Below are positions 7,562-15,188 of a DNA stretch of 33,803 nt, piece after piece. The stretch is from Desulfobacterales bacterium. GTDB taxonomy: Bacteria; Desulfobacterota; Desulfobacteria; Desulfobacterales; JAFDHS01. A program made the position numbers and the translations under genes. The stretch covers positions 1-33,803 of the forward strand of contig JAUUWG010000006.1 of assembly GCA_030589165.1 (NCBI GenBank), given 5' to 3'. The notes under the pieces are model-generated. The model was not told where the DNA came from and searched no databases. It saw only the letters and a program-made list of their open reading frames with translations. Positions within the stretch are counted from its first letter, which is position 1. Every line of letters starts with the position of its first letter.

Positions 7562-9070
7562 TCATTGCCCAGTGGCTTTGGCCCGATCCTCTTGAGACAT
7601 CTCCGCCAGGCGCTTGACCTCTTTTGTGTCCAGCCCCAACCCTTCGGCCACGCGGCTTCCATAGTCAGGGTCGGCTTTATAGAAGACGGCGGTTTGGCGT
7701 AACTGGATACGCTTTTGTGCATTACACAGGTGGGAGGTAATGTTTGTAATGAGATGATCCCGATCTTCATCGGTCATCACCCGGCGGTAGAGTTCCCCGG
7801 CCTGGAAAAAATCGTCGTTGGGGTGGGTAAAGGGATGACGATCCGCCATTCCGGAAACCTCGAAAGGCGGCTCAGCAAAATCCGGATTGGGTTCAGGGCC
7901 GCCAAAGCTGTTGGGATAATAGTTCGGAGTCCCCCCGCCGTTGTCATCAAAGCGCATAAACCCGTCGCGCTGATAGTAATTCACCGCTGCCCTGGGCCGG
8001 TTGATAGGCAGGATATGATAGTTGGGCCCCAACCGATGGATATGGGTGTCATGGTAAGAGAAGAGCCGACCCTGAAGCATTTTGTCCGGAGATGCCGCAA
8101 TTCCTGGAACAAAGTTGGCAGGAGAAAACGCCGATTGCTCAACCTCGGCAAAATAATTTTTCGGATTTTGGTTGAGCACCAATCGGCCGATGGTAATGGG
8201 TGGAAAATCCGCATGGAACCAGACCTTGGTGATATCGAACGGATCAAAGCGGTATTCCCTGGCTTGTTCAGGAGTCATGATCTGTACTTCCAGCCGCCAG
8301 GAGGGGTACTCACCCCGCTCGATGGCCTCATGGAGATCCCGCGTCGCATGATCAGGGTCCTTCCCCTTCATTTTGATGGATTCCTCCAGGGTGAGATTCT
8401 GAATACCCTGTTCTGTTTTGAAGTGATACTGTACCCAGTAATATTCGCCCTTATCGTTGTACCACTTGAACGTATGGCTGCTGTAGCCGTTCATTTGGCG
8501 GAATGTCCTTGGTGTGCCCCGATCGGAAAACAGGATGGTCACCTGATGGATCGACTCCGGGGTAAGTGAAAGGAAATCCCAGAACATATCCGCATCCTTC
8601 AGGTTCGTGCCCGGATGACGTTTCTGGGTATGGATGAAATCAGGGAACTTCAGCGGATCACGGATGAAGAAAACAGGGGTATTGTTCCCGGTCATATCGT
8701 AATTGCCTTCTTCGGTATAAAACTTTACCGCAAAGCCGCGAGGGTCTCGTTCGGCATCCGCCGATCCTTTCTCACCACCGACAGTGGAGAACCGGGCAAA
8801 CACATCCGTACGCTTTCCAATCTCGGAAAGAAACTTGGCCTTTGTATACTTGGTGACATCAGCGGTAACCTCAAAGTAGCCGTGTGCGCCTGCTCCCTTG
8901 GCGTGCACCACACGTTCAGGTATACGCTCACGGTCAAAATGGCTGAGTTTCTCCAACAAGTGGGTATCCTGCATTAACACAGGGCCTGTACTGCCCGCAG
9001 TTTTGCTGTTTTGGTCATCATCGACCGGAGCACCGAATCCGGTAGTGTATGTCTTTTTCCCTTGTGACAT
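7562..9070 (-). CDS. katA: Monofunctional haem catalase (clade 3-like)
   Basis: 502 aa from ATG 9070. The track start 9163 adds an unrelated leader, whereas AGGAGG sits 7 nt before 9070 and [16 protein letters not shown] is a typical catalase start. It dismutates H2O2 in the cytoplasm. The distal catalytic His56 lies in [12 protein letters not shown]. The proximal haem-binding tyrosine is in [28 protein letters not shown] and PNYHILPIN are also family motifs. Length fits small-subunit catalases. It is flanked by tpx and a nickel superoxide dismutase, forming an oxygen-defence group. Two palindromes lie in its 5' leader and could be operators. Confidence 0.96.
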   Translation of the reverse strand: MSQGKKTYTTGFGAPVDDDQNSKTAGSTGPVLMQDTHLLEKLSHFDRERIPERVVHAKGAGAHGYFEVTADVTKYTKAKFLSEIGKRTDVFARFSTVGGEKGSADAERDPRGFAVKFYTEEGNYDMTGNNTPVFFIRDPLKFPDFIHTQKRHPGTNLKDADMFWDFLSLTPESIHQVTILFSDRGTPRTFRQMNGYSSHTFKWYNDKGEYYWVQYHFKTEQGIQNLTLEESIKMKGKDPDHATRDLHEAIERGEYPSWRLEVQIMTPEQAREYRFDPFDITKVWFHADFPPITIGRLVLNQNPKNYFAEVEQSAFSPANFVPGIAASPDKMLQGRLFSYHDTHIHRLGPNYHILPINRPRAAVNYYQRDGFMRFDDNGGGTPNYYPNSFGGPEPNPDFAEPPFEVSGMADRHPFTHPNDDFFQAGELYRRVMTDEDRDHLITNITSHLCNAQKRIQLRQTAVFYKADPDYGSRVAEGLGLDTKEVKRLAEMSQEDRAKATGQ

Positions 9071-9089
9071 TTGAGACCTCCTATTACCT

Positions 9090-9112
9090 GATATTAATAT
9101 CGATCTTAAGAT
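9090..9112. promoter_or_regulatory. Two adjacent palindromes in the katA leader
   Basis: GATATTAATATC (9090-9101) and ATCTTAAGAT (9103-9112) are perfect palindromes 20-42 bp upstream of the katA start. Position and symmetry suggest a repressor-binding region. They do not match the PerR box closely, and no regulator is encoded nearby. Confidence 0.3.
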
Positions 9113-9294
9113 GTTTTGACTGCCTGATGTAGGAATTAAACTGCCCGAGGCCCACAGGCCCATCCGGCCAAGTTGAATGAAAGGTTCGGCGAAATCTTAA
9201 ATCGGCTAAAAAATTTTGTGCCCGGACAATTTACCCTGGCAAAAAGCTACGTTCTTATGTTGTTTTTCGAGGGACTGAGGAAAGTGTAGAAAGA

Positions 9295-9741
9295 TTATTT
9301 GCCTTCAAAATAGAGTTTTTGAAACGCTTCAACAAGACTTCTCAATTCTTTAACATGCTTAAGATCTGTTGTCTGCTTACATCTCATACTATAAACCAGC
9401 ATTTTGTGAAGAACACCCAGTTTTTTTTCATAGTCTTTCGCATCCGGCTTGATCCGTTGGGTCATAAAATACTGACTGACTATTTCCTGAAGTTTATCGG
9501 CATGGCGCTCCTTATTCATGATCCATCGAACAAGCTGGTTGGCATTATGGTCTTTTTTCTTTTGTATATACAGGATTTGATTCATGGACTTTTCAATCGT
9601 TACGATGTGTTCAAGAATCATGTCGACTCGCATCTCATCATCGTAAATTCCACAGGGTATTTCACAATGTGCGGATGCGTTGCTAACAATAAAAAGAAGT
9701 GAAGCAAGACCGATCACAAACTGAAGGAATCTCTTTTTCAT
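9295..9741 (-). CDS. sodN: Nickel superoxide dismutase with Sec signal peptide
   Basis: 148 aa. The first 24 residues (MKKRFLQFVIGLASLLFIVSNASA) form a Sec signal peptide with an ASA cleavage site. Cleavage would expose HCEIPCGIYDD, the Ni-hook of NiSOD: His1, Cys2 and Cys6 bind nickel, with Pro5 and Tyr9 also conserved. The mature 124 residues fit the four-helix NiSOD fold (about 117 residues in Streptomyces). The well-studied enzymes have a short propeptide removed by a dedicated SodX peptidase. Here signal peptidase could do the processing, and the enzyme would act in the periplasm. No sodX is seen. ATG 9741 is chosen over GTG 9744 because of AGGAGG spacing. The remaining Cys in YSMRCKQ is unusual. 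Confidence 0.87.
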   Translation of the reverse strand: MKKRFLQFVIGLASLLFIVSNASAHCEIPCGIYDDEMRVDMILEHIVTIEKSMNQILYIQKKKDHNANQLVRWIMNKERHADKLQEIVSQYFMTQRIKPDAKDYEKKLGVLHKMLVYSMRCKQTTDLKHVKELRSLVEAFQKLYFEGK

Positions 9742-9744
9742 CAC

Positions 9745-10241
9745 ACCCTCCTATTATCTTCATTGCCATTCATACGAAAAATTAAGAAACTTTGAATCTG
9801 AATTCAAGACAAAGCAATTTAAGTGCCAGAGGTAACCGAGTTTTTATATTATTTTAATCAAAAAAATATTATCGCTAAATATCAACTTGTTATAGAAAAG
9901 ATCGGAAGAAGATTATTCTGATCTTCGGAACAAATTTTATGAATCAGGTTTTCTCACTATGAAAAGTACGTAACAATTACATAAATTTGTGAAATTTGCT
10001 TCACAGTCTTTTACGGTGTTTACTTCTCAAAAATGTGTTTAAAATTATTTCTTGTAAATTATCAGAAAATCATTCATACTATTTTTAAAATAATACAACT
10101 CTCTGTTCTTTTTAAAAAACATTGCGAATGATCATAAGACGTTGAACTCCTGCCGGTATAATCTTGATCCGCCTTTTCCTTGTAAAGGAAAGGGAGGGTC
10201 CCATACATAACAACATATATTATTAAAGGAGCTTATGACTT
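9745..10241. other. AT-rich intergenic region
   Basis: About 500 bp between the divergent sodN and uspA genes. AT-rich with many A/T runs and no ORF of note. A TATAAT occurs near 10158-10163 without a convincing -35, and CCTTTTCCTT...AAGGAAAGG forms a weak hairpin near 10172-10197, shortly before the uspA Shine-Dalgarno. Confidence 0.5.
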
Positions 10242-10712
10242 ATGGGTAAAAGAATATTAGTGGCATTCGATGATTCTGAAAATGCTATGAGGGCAGTGGA
10301 ATACATTGCTGATTCCTTCAAACCGGAAAATGAAATCATCCTCTTTAGCGTTATTCCTGATACTGCTACGCTAGGTGGGATGTTTGATCCTGAGTTTACC
10401 TATTACTCCTCATCTTATCAGGAAGCTTTAAGTGAAGTGGGAGAAAAAAAGAAAGCGGCGCTGGAAAAAGCGCTGCAAAAAGCCAAAGAAGTTCTCCTTG
10501 AAGCAGGATTTGAAGAAAAGAATGTCATCATAAAAGCAAATATCAAAAAGGTAGGAGTGGCAAGGGATATCATCAATGAAGCCCGTTCGGGTTATAACGC
10601 CGTCGTAATGGGGAGAAAGGGGATATCCGGTGTCAAGGAATTTTTCATCGGCAGTGTTGCACAAAAAGTGCTTCACTCGGTAAAAGATGTATCGGTTCTA
10701 ATTGTAGATTAA
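10242..10712 (+). CDS. Universal stress protein, UspA family
   Basis: 156 aa, one Usp domain. The start MGKRILVAFDDSENAMRAVEYI and the C-terminal GRKGISGVKEFFIGSVAQKVLH followed by VSVLIVD give the Gly-rich ATP-binding signature (G-2x-G-9x-G-S). Usp proteins bind ATP or form dimers and are induced by stress or energy limitation; substrate unknown. AAAGGAG lies upstream of ATG. A good intrinsic terminator follows, so it is probably monocistronic. Cytoplasmic; no membrane segment. Confidence 0.93.
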   Translation: MGKRILVAFDDSENAMRAVEYIADSFKPENEIILFSVIPDTATLGGMFDPEFTYYSSSYQEALSEVGEKKKAALEKALQKAKEVLLEAGFEEKNVIIKANIKKVGVARDIINEARSGYNAVVMGRKGISGVKEFFIGSVAQKVLHSVKDVSVLIVD

Positions 10713-10732
10713 ATCATTAAAATCAGTTTTAG

Positions 10733-10763
10733 GGCAGGGTCTTAATTGGACTCTGCCTTTTCT
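10733..10763 (+). terminator. Intrinsic terminator after uspA
   Basis: GGCAGGGTC pairs with GACTCTGCC around a short TTAATTG loop and is followed by TTTTCTATTTT. It lies 20 bp after the uspA stop. Confidence 0.85.
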
Positions 10764-10807
10764 ATTTTACAACCTCCTAATATCTATATATTTTTTGTTC
10801 CAATATA

Positions 10808-10868
10808 GAGATTTCCCCTAGGGGAATGAGATTTTCCCCTATAAAAATGAGCCTTTCCCCTTATAGAC
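10808..10868 (+). repeat. Three tandem ~20-bp repeats upstream of the cold-shock gene
   Basis: Units begin at 10808, 10828 and 10849 and share GAG-N-TTTCCCCTA. The first unit also contains the palindrome TTCCCCTAGGGGAA. They lie 120-180 bp before the csp start, in the promoter or 5' untranslated region, so could be protein-binding iterons or an RNA element. Confidence 0.65.
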
Positions 10869-10988
10869 AAGACAAACTTTTTTCTTGTATATATCAACCA
10901 TAATTTTAATAGTTTTGATTCCATGGCAATTTTAAATCTTTCATGAGTCATGGACGAAAAGAAAGTATTCAATAAGGAGGGCGAAGCT

Positions 10989-11189
10989 TTGTTATCAGGA
11001 AATGTAAAATGGTTTAACGACAAAAAGGGATTTGGATTCATTGAAAAAGAAGAAGGTGGAGACGTATTTGTCCATTACTCATCAATCAATATGACTGGAT
11101 TTAAAACGCTTACTGAAGGGGACAGGGTGAATTTTGAGGTAGAAGAGAGCAACCGCGGCCCTGCGGCAAGGAACGTTACTAAAGAATAA
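10989..11189 (+). CDS. Cold-shock protein, CspA family (TTG start)
   Basis: 66 aa from TTG 10989. The track start at 10950 would add 13 non-conserved residues, whereas AAGGAGG ends 8 nt before the TTG and the family normally starts right at [11 protein letters not shown]1 (KGFGFI) and RNP2 (VFVHY) RNA-binding motifs are intact. CSPs melt secondary structure in mRNA. The gene stands alone between two terminators and has tandem repeats in its leader region. The TTG start may limit translation. Cytoplasmic. Confidence 0.93.
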   Translation: MLSGNVKWFNDKKGFGFIEKEEGGDVFVHYSSINMTGFKTLTEGDRVNFEVEESNRGPAARNVTKE

Positions 11190-11221
11190 CTTCCTTATAA
11201 TGCTCTTTCCAAAACCTATCC

Positions 11222-11252
11222 AAGGCAGGGCTTTACCGGCCCTGCCTTTTTT
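11222..11252 (+). terminator. Intrinsic terminator after csp
   Basis: GGCAGGGC and GCCCTGCC form a perfect stem followed by TTTTTT. It has almost the same stem as the uspA terminator 490 bp upstream. Confidence 0.9.
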
Positions 11253-11299
11253 AATTGGAAAAAATTTAAAAATGTTGTTTTAGTTCCGGCTTGTCCGGG

Positions 11300-11881
11300 T
11301 CAGGTATTCTCCAACTCGATCCATTTTTTCACCTCAGGCGCCCGGTACGATTCAAATCTGTCGATCAACTTTTCCGGATTATCTTCGACAATCAACATGG
11401 AACGGGTCACCTCCTTGACAAACCGTTGACTTACGGCATGATTAATAAATTCGGCCAATTTGTCGTAGTACTGACATATATTGAGCAAACCACATGGTTT
11501 CCGGTGAATTCCGAGTTGCGCCCATGTCACGATTTCAAATAATTCCTCGATCGTTCCCAGACCTCCGGGCAAGGCGACAAATCCATCAGACAACTCAGCC
11601 ATGAGGGTTTTTCGTTCATGCATGGACCCCACGATTCTCAAGTCGGAAAGTCCGGCATGCGCTACCTCCTTGTCCACAATAACCTCCGGGATAACTCCGA
11701 TAACCTCCCCTCCTTGTTCAAGAACCGTATCGGCAATCACTCCCATCACCCCGATACTTGCGCCCCCATATACCAGACCGATATTTTTATCCACGAGAAC
11801 CTTGGCCAAGTGCTTTGCTCCCTGGGCATATTCGGGGCGGCTGCCGGTATTTGATCCGCAATATACACAAAGTCGATTCAC
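11300..11881 (-). CDS. LOG-family protein (cytokinin riboside 5'-monophosphate phosphoribohydrolase-like, Rossmann fold)
   Basis: 193 aa, full length for the family (TIGR00730). The starts MNRLCVYCGSNTGSRPEY and YGGASIGVMG are typical. The nucleotide-binding and catalytic motifs SMHERKTLM and PGGLGTIEELFE are intact. LOG proteins release ribose-5-phosphate from nucleoside monophosphates; they were formerly annotated as lysine decarboxylases. Convergent with csp and divergent from prc, so a single-gene unit. The cellular role in bacteria of this kind is unclear. Confidence 0.92.
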   Translation of the reverse strand: MNRLCVYCGSNTGSRPEYAQGAKHLAKVLVDKNIGLVYGGASIGVMGVIADTVLEQGGEVIGVIPEVIVDKEVAHAGLSDLRIVGSMHERKTLMAELSDGFVALPGGLGTIEELFEIVTWAQLGIHRKPCGLLNICQYYDKLAEFINHAVSQRFVKEVTRSMLIVEDNPEKLIDRFESYRAPEVKKWIELENT

Positions 11882-12087
11882 TACCTATCGCCTCCTTACA
11901 AATCCAAAGATTTTCAATATTCATTTTTGTCGAATTCCTTATAACACAAAGAAGACGGCCCCGACAAATTGCACACTTTTATCTTGAATACTCTTTAAGA
12001 AAAAGCCAACAAGAGAATATTTTTTGACAGTCCATGTTGAAATGAGCTACAAAATAAAACAAGGTAATTTTTTAACTTATCAATAAG

Positions 12088-12472
12088 GGTCAACTACCCC
12101 TCCTGAATCATAGATTCAGAAGGGGCTTGTAAAAGCCCCGGTTGACTAGCCTCAGCTAAGGACAGAAGGTGAAACAGAGACTTCCGTTATCGGGCTACGT
12201 TATAAGCGAATACATAGGCACTCTGAGATATTCCGCACGTCTCAGACCCTGCGGCAAGTGATTAAACAATCTTTAAGAAGGGCAAAGATAGTGTTGCTTG
12301 TAAAAACCGCTTAATAACTTTGGCGATGCGGCTCTTACTGGTTTGGTAGTTCCAGGGAAAATATTTTTTATTTTCCACAAAAACTACCTTTTTTCTAAAC
12401 TCGTTAACTGAAAGGAGGCAGCATTCCTCCACGCCTGAATCAAAGATTCAGACGGGGTCTCCTGCTGTATTT
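12088..12472 (+). ncRNA. Structured non-coding element resembling a stand-alone HEARO / IscB omega-RNA
   Basis: About 385 bp with no ORF but strong structure. GTCAAC (12089-12094) pairs with GTTGAC (12141-12146) around a hairpin CTGAATC-ATA-GATTCAG. GGGGCTT and AAGCCCC form an alternative stem. ACCGC pairs with GCGG further on, and GGAGG with CCTCC near 12415. The 3' end repeats the same hairpin (CTGAATC-AAA-GATTCAG), so two related 24-bp hairpins bracket the element. The element ends a few bases before ATGATG, and ATGA is the reported preferred integration site of HEARO elements and a known IscB target-adjacent motif. No IscB or TnpB gene is present, so it would be a stand-alone copy. The HEARO assignment rests on recalled motif similarity and was not searched; an IS200/IS605-type end is the alternative. 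Confidence 0.5.
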
Positions 12473-14632
12473 ATGATGAAGATGAACTACACTAACAAAT
12501 ATCGTATATCACCTGTTTTATATATTCTCATACTGTGCACGTTTACAGTCGGCTTTCTCTTCACCCCCCCCTCTTTAAAAGCCCATGCCAAGGACATTTC
12601 TTTATCCTTAGCAGCCGATTCCTCTCTTGGAATTGATGATTTCATTGAAATTCTTCCCCCTACCCGAAAACAATCAAAAACCAATGTTGATATCGTCAAG
12701 CAGCTCGAAAAATACCATTACAAAGATCTGGAAATAGACGACCACGTATCATCCAAGGTATTCGATCGTTACCTGTCCGACCTTGACGGCAGACGAAGCT
12801 ATTTTTTTTCCGAAGATATCAAGGAATTTGAAGCCTACCGCTATCGTTTGGACAATGCGTTGAAAATCGGTGACCTCAAACCGGCTTTCATGATTTTCAA
12901 TCGTTACAGGCAACAGGTCGCTGAAAGACTTGCTTTCCTGGTCAACCGCATTGAAAAAGGCTTTGATGACCTGGATTTTGACATTGAAGAAAGCATAACC
13001 ATTAACAGGGAGAATGCACCCTGGCCGATAAATACGACCAAAATGGACGATTTATGGCGCAAGCGTCTGAAAAACGATATTCTGAACCTTAAATTAACCG
13101 GCAAACCATTGGATGAAATCCATAAATTACTCAAGCAACGTTATCGTAACCGGTTGAGCCGAATCCGCCAGACAGACAGCGAAGATGCCTTCAGAATTTA
13201 CATGAACGCATTTACACAAATCTATGACCCGCATACCCAATACTTTTCACCGCGTCTTTCGAAAAACTTCGATATAATGATGAGTTTGTCATTGCAAGGT
13301 ATCGGCGCTGTCCTGCAAAATAAAAACGAGTACACCCAAGTCCTTCGCCTGGTCCCGGCCGGTCCGGCGGATAAATCCGGGCAACTGAAGCCTGGAGACC
13401 GCATCGTGGGAGTAGGTCAGGGTAAAGATGGAGAAATTGTCAATGTCATCGGCTGGCGTCTTGACGACGTGGTGGAACTTATCCGCGGCCCCAAACAGAC
13501 CGTGGTGCGGTTGGAAATAATCCCTTCCGATATCGATGGTGATCACCCGACCAAAAAAATCATGATCACTCGAAACACCGTCAAACTTGAAGAACAAGCC
13601 GCACAAAAAAAGCTGGTCGAGCTCAAATACAAAGATCAAACCCATAAAATCGGCATCATCGAAATCCCAACCTTCTACATCGACTTCAAAGCCCTTCAAG
13701 CCGGTGAAGAAAATTACAAGAGTACCACACGTGATGTGCGCCGTCTGCTCAAGGAACTGATCGCTGAGAAAGTCGAGGGTATTATCATCGACTTGCGCGA
13801 CAATGGCGGGGGGGCACTTCAAGAAGCCAACTCTTTGACCGGACTCTTTATCAATAAAGGACCTACCGTTCAGATCCGTGAAAGCAACGGTCAAATCAGC
13901 GAACTTCGTGATCCGGATCCGGAAATTGTCTATGATGGTCCCTTGATTGTGTTGGTTAACCGCCTGAGTGCATCAGCTTCAGAAATTTTTGCGGGTGCCG
14001 TTCAAGACTATCAACGCGGTATTATCGTTGGTTCACAAACCTTCGGCAAAGGGACTGTTCAATCTCTGGAAGACCTCAGACAGGGCCAACTGAAACTTAC
14101 CCGGGCCAAGTTCTATCGCGTATCGGGAAAAAGCACACAGAACCAAGGAATCATACCAGATATCGTATACCCGACAATCTACGACATGAAAAAGATAGGC
14201 GAAAATGCACTTCCGGAAGCGCTTGCCTGGGATAAAATTCATCCTGCCCGCTACCAGCCCTGGCCGAATTTAGTATTATGGATTAAGCTGCTGGAGAGCC
14301 TTCACAAAAGCCGTATTAAAGATGACCCTGATTTTTCCTATCTGATCTCCGATATTGAGCGTTTAAACGAAGCAAGGCAAAAAACTGAAGTTTCGCTAAA
14401 CGAAGCGACCCGCAAGCGTGAACGTCAAGTATCCGAACAGAAGATGTTGGCTCTGGAGAATAAACGTCGAGCCATCAGGGGCTTAAAATTATTGAAAAAG
14501 ATATCTGACCTTGAGACAACTGATAACACGGAAGAAAACGAGGGAAAACCTGACCCGTTATTGGCTGAAAGCCAGTATATTCTTCTTGATCTCATATCAA
14601 TGGCACATCAAAAAGGATCTGTTCAGTACTGA
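12473..14632 (+). CDS. prc: Tail-specific periplasmic protease Prc/Tsp (S41A)
   Basis: 719 aa, the long proteobacterial Prc form. Residues 1-39 form a signal peptide (hydrophobic VLYILILCTFTVGFLF, likely cleaved after KAHA). Then come an N-terminal Prc domain, a PDZ domain (GIGAVLQ...AGPADKSGQLKPGD, about 275-355), the S41 protease core and a C-terminal DUF3340-like helical region. The catalytic pair is Ser501 in SASASEIFAG and Lys526 in TFGKGTVQ, 25 residues apart as in E. coli. It degrades or trims periplasmic proteins, including lipoprotein-related and cell-wall enzymes. The start directly follows the HEARO-like element, and no Shine-Dalgarno lies before either of the two adjacent ATGs, which is odd for this window. 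Confidence 0.95.
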   Translation: MMKMNYTNKYRISPVLYILILCTFTVGFLFTPPSLKAHAKDISLSLAADSSLGIDDFIEILPPTRKQSKTNVDIVKQLEKYHYKDLEIDDHVSSKVFDRYLSDLDGRRSYFFSEDIKEFEAYRYRLDNALKIGDLKPAFMIFNRYRQQVAERLAFLVNRIEKGFDDLDFDIEESITINRENAPWPINTTKMDDLWRKRLKNDILNLKLTGKPLDEIHKLLKQRYRNRLSRIRQTDSEDAFRIYMNAFTQIYDPHTQYFSPRLSKNFDIMMSLSLQGIGAVLQNKNEYTQVLRLVPAGPADKSGQLKPGDRIVGVGQGKDGEIVNVIGWRLDDVVELIRGPKQTVVRLEIIPSDIDGDHPTKKIMITRNTVKLEEQAAQKKLVELKYKDQTHKIGIIEIPTFYIDFKALQAGEENYKSTTRDVRRLLKELIAEKVEGIIIDLRDNGGGALQEANSLTGLFINKGPTVQIRESNGQISELRDPDPEIVYDGPLIVLVNRLSASASEIFAGAVQDYQRGIIVGSQTFGKGTVQSLEDLRQGQLKLTRAKFYRVSGKSTQNQGIIPDIVYPTIYDMKKIGENALPEALAWDKIHPARYQPWPNLVLWIKLLESLHKSRIKDDPDFSYLISDIERLNEARQKTEVSLNEATRKRERQVSEQKMLALENKRRAIRGLKLLKKISDLETTDNTEENEGKPDPLLAESQYILLDLISMAHQKGSVQY

Positions 14633-14657
14633 TTAAGGATCTTAACGCAATACCGAT

Positions 14658-14684
14658 TTGACAAAAAAAGGATATGTGTATAAT
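14658..14684 (+). promoter_or_regulatory. Candidate sigma-70 promoter of the FmdB-like gene
   Basis: TTGACA (14658-14663) and TATAAT (14679-14684) are both perfect hexamers, but the spacer is only 15 nt. They lie about 95 bp upstream of the small FmdB-like gene. Confidence 0.5.
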
Positions 14685-14777
14685 TTATAAAAGGTGATGA
14701 CCCAACACAAAAAATAAGAACCATAATTCAAGAGCGTTGCAGAAGCTCTCACCATAAAACTTAAAGGAGGATTATCA

Positions 14778-14960
14778 ATGCCGGTTTATGAATTTGAGTG
14801 CCCTGAAGGAACGATAACGGAAAAGTTTGTCAAGATGGGTACAGAAGAGATAGAGTGTCCGAAGTGTCATAAAAAAGCAAAAAAAATCATATCGCGCTGC
14901 ACATTTGAATTAAAGGGAGGCGGATGGTTTGCAAACGGTTATTCGTCTACTAAAAAATAG
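14778..14960 (+). CDS. Small FmdB-like zinc-ribbon protein with one degenerate knuckle
   Basis: 60 aa. MPVYEFECPEG...IECPKCHKKAKKIISRCTFELKGGGWFANGY matches the FmdB regulatory-protein family, whose members usually have two CxxC knuckles. The second (CPKC) is intact. The first has only one cysteine (ECPEG), so a normal zinc ribbon may not form. The C-terminal LKGGGWFANGY is the typical family ending. A strong AAAGGAGG precedes ATG. Function of the family is not established; proposed roles are in transcription regulation. Has its own candidate promoter. Confidence 0.82.
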   Translation: MPVYEFECPEGTITEKFVKMGTEEIECPKCHKKAKKIISRCTFELKGGGWFANGYSSTKK

Positions 14961-15023
14961 AGATTAAATTCCCGGACACGTCTTTAAAATTAAAGAAACA
15001 ATCAGATTATTTGATTCATGCCC

Positions 15024-15188
15024 CTTAGTATATGGCGGCATAAATACGTACCTGTTTTTTAAAACAAAGATTCCGGATTTGAGTGGTGAGTATTGAGATT
15101 TGAGAAAATGTTTGCTCTCATTTCTCACATCTCAACACTCAAGACTTCGATACAAAAAATAGCAGCGCAATTGTGCCGTTGTGTACTT
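15024..15188 (+). repeat. MITE-like repeat (CTTAG family), copy 1, interrupted at its right end by an IS
   Basis: About 150-170 bp, matching the copy at 28522-28673 along its length. It starts CTTAGTATATGGCGGCATAA and ends with the imperfect inverse, GTGCCGTTGTGTACTTAG. The interior holds inverted segments (GAGATTTGAG and CTCACATCTC). The final ACTT|AG is split by the adjoining IS; the remainder resumes at 16846. No ORF. Confidence 0.8.

Noticed and set aside
7715-8569. 284-aa plus-strand ORF
   Set aside because: Antisense to catalase; no domain features.
10808-10868. CRISPR-like short array
   Set aside because: Period of 20-21 bp with no spacers; better described as leader or promoter repeats.
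13289-13894. 201-aa minus-strand ORF
   Set aside because: Antisense shadow of prc with no recognisable family.
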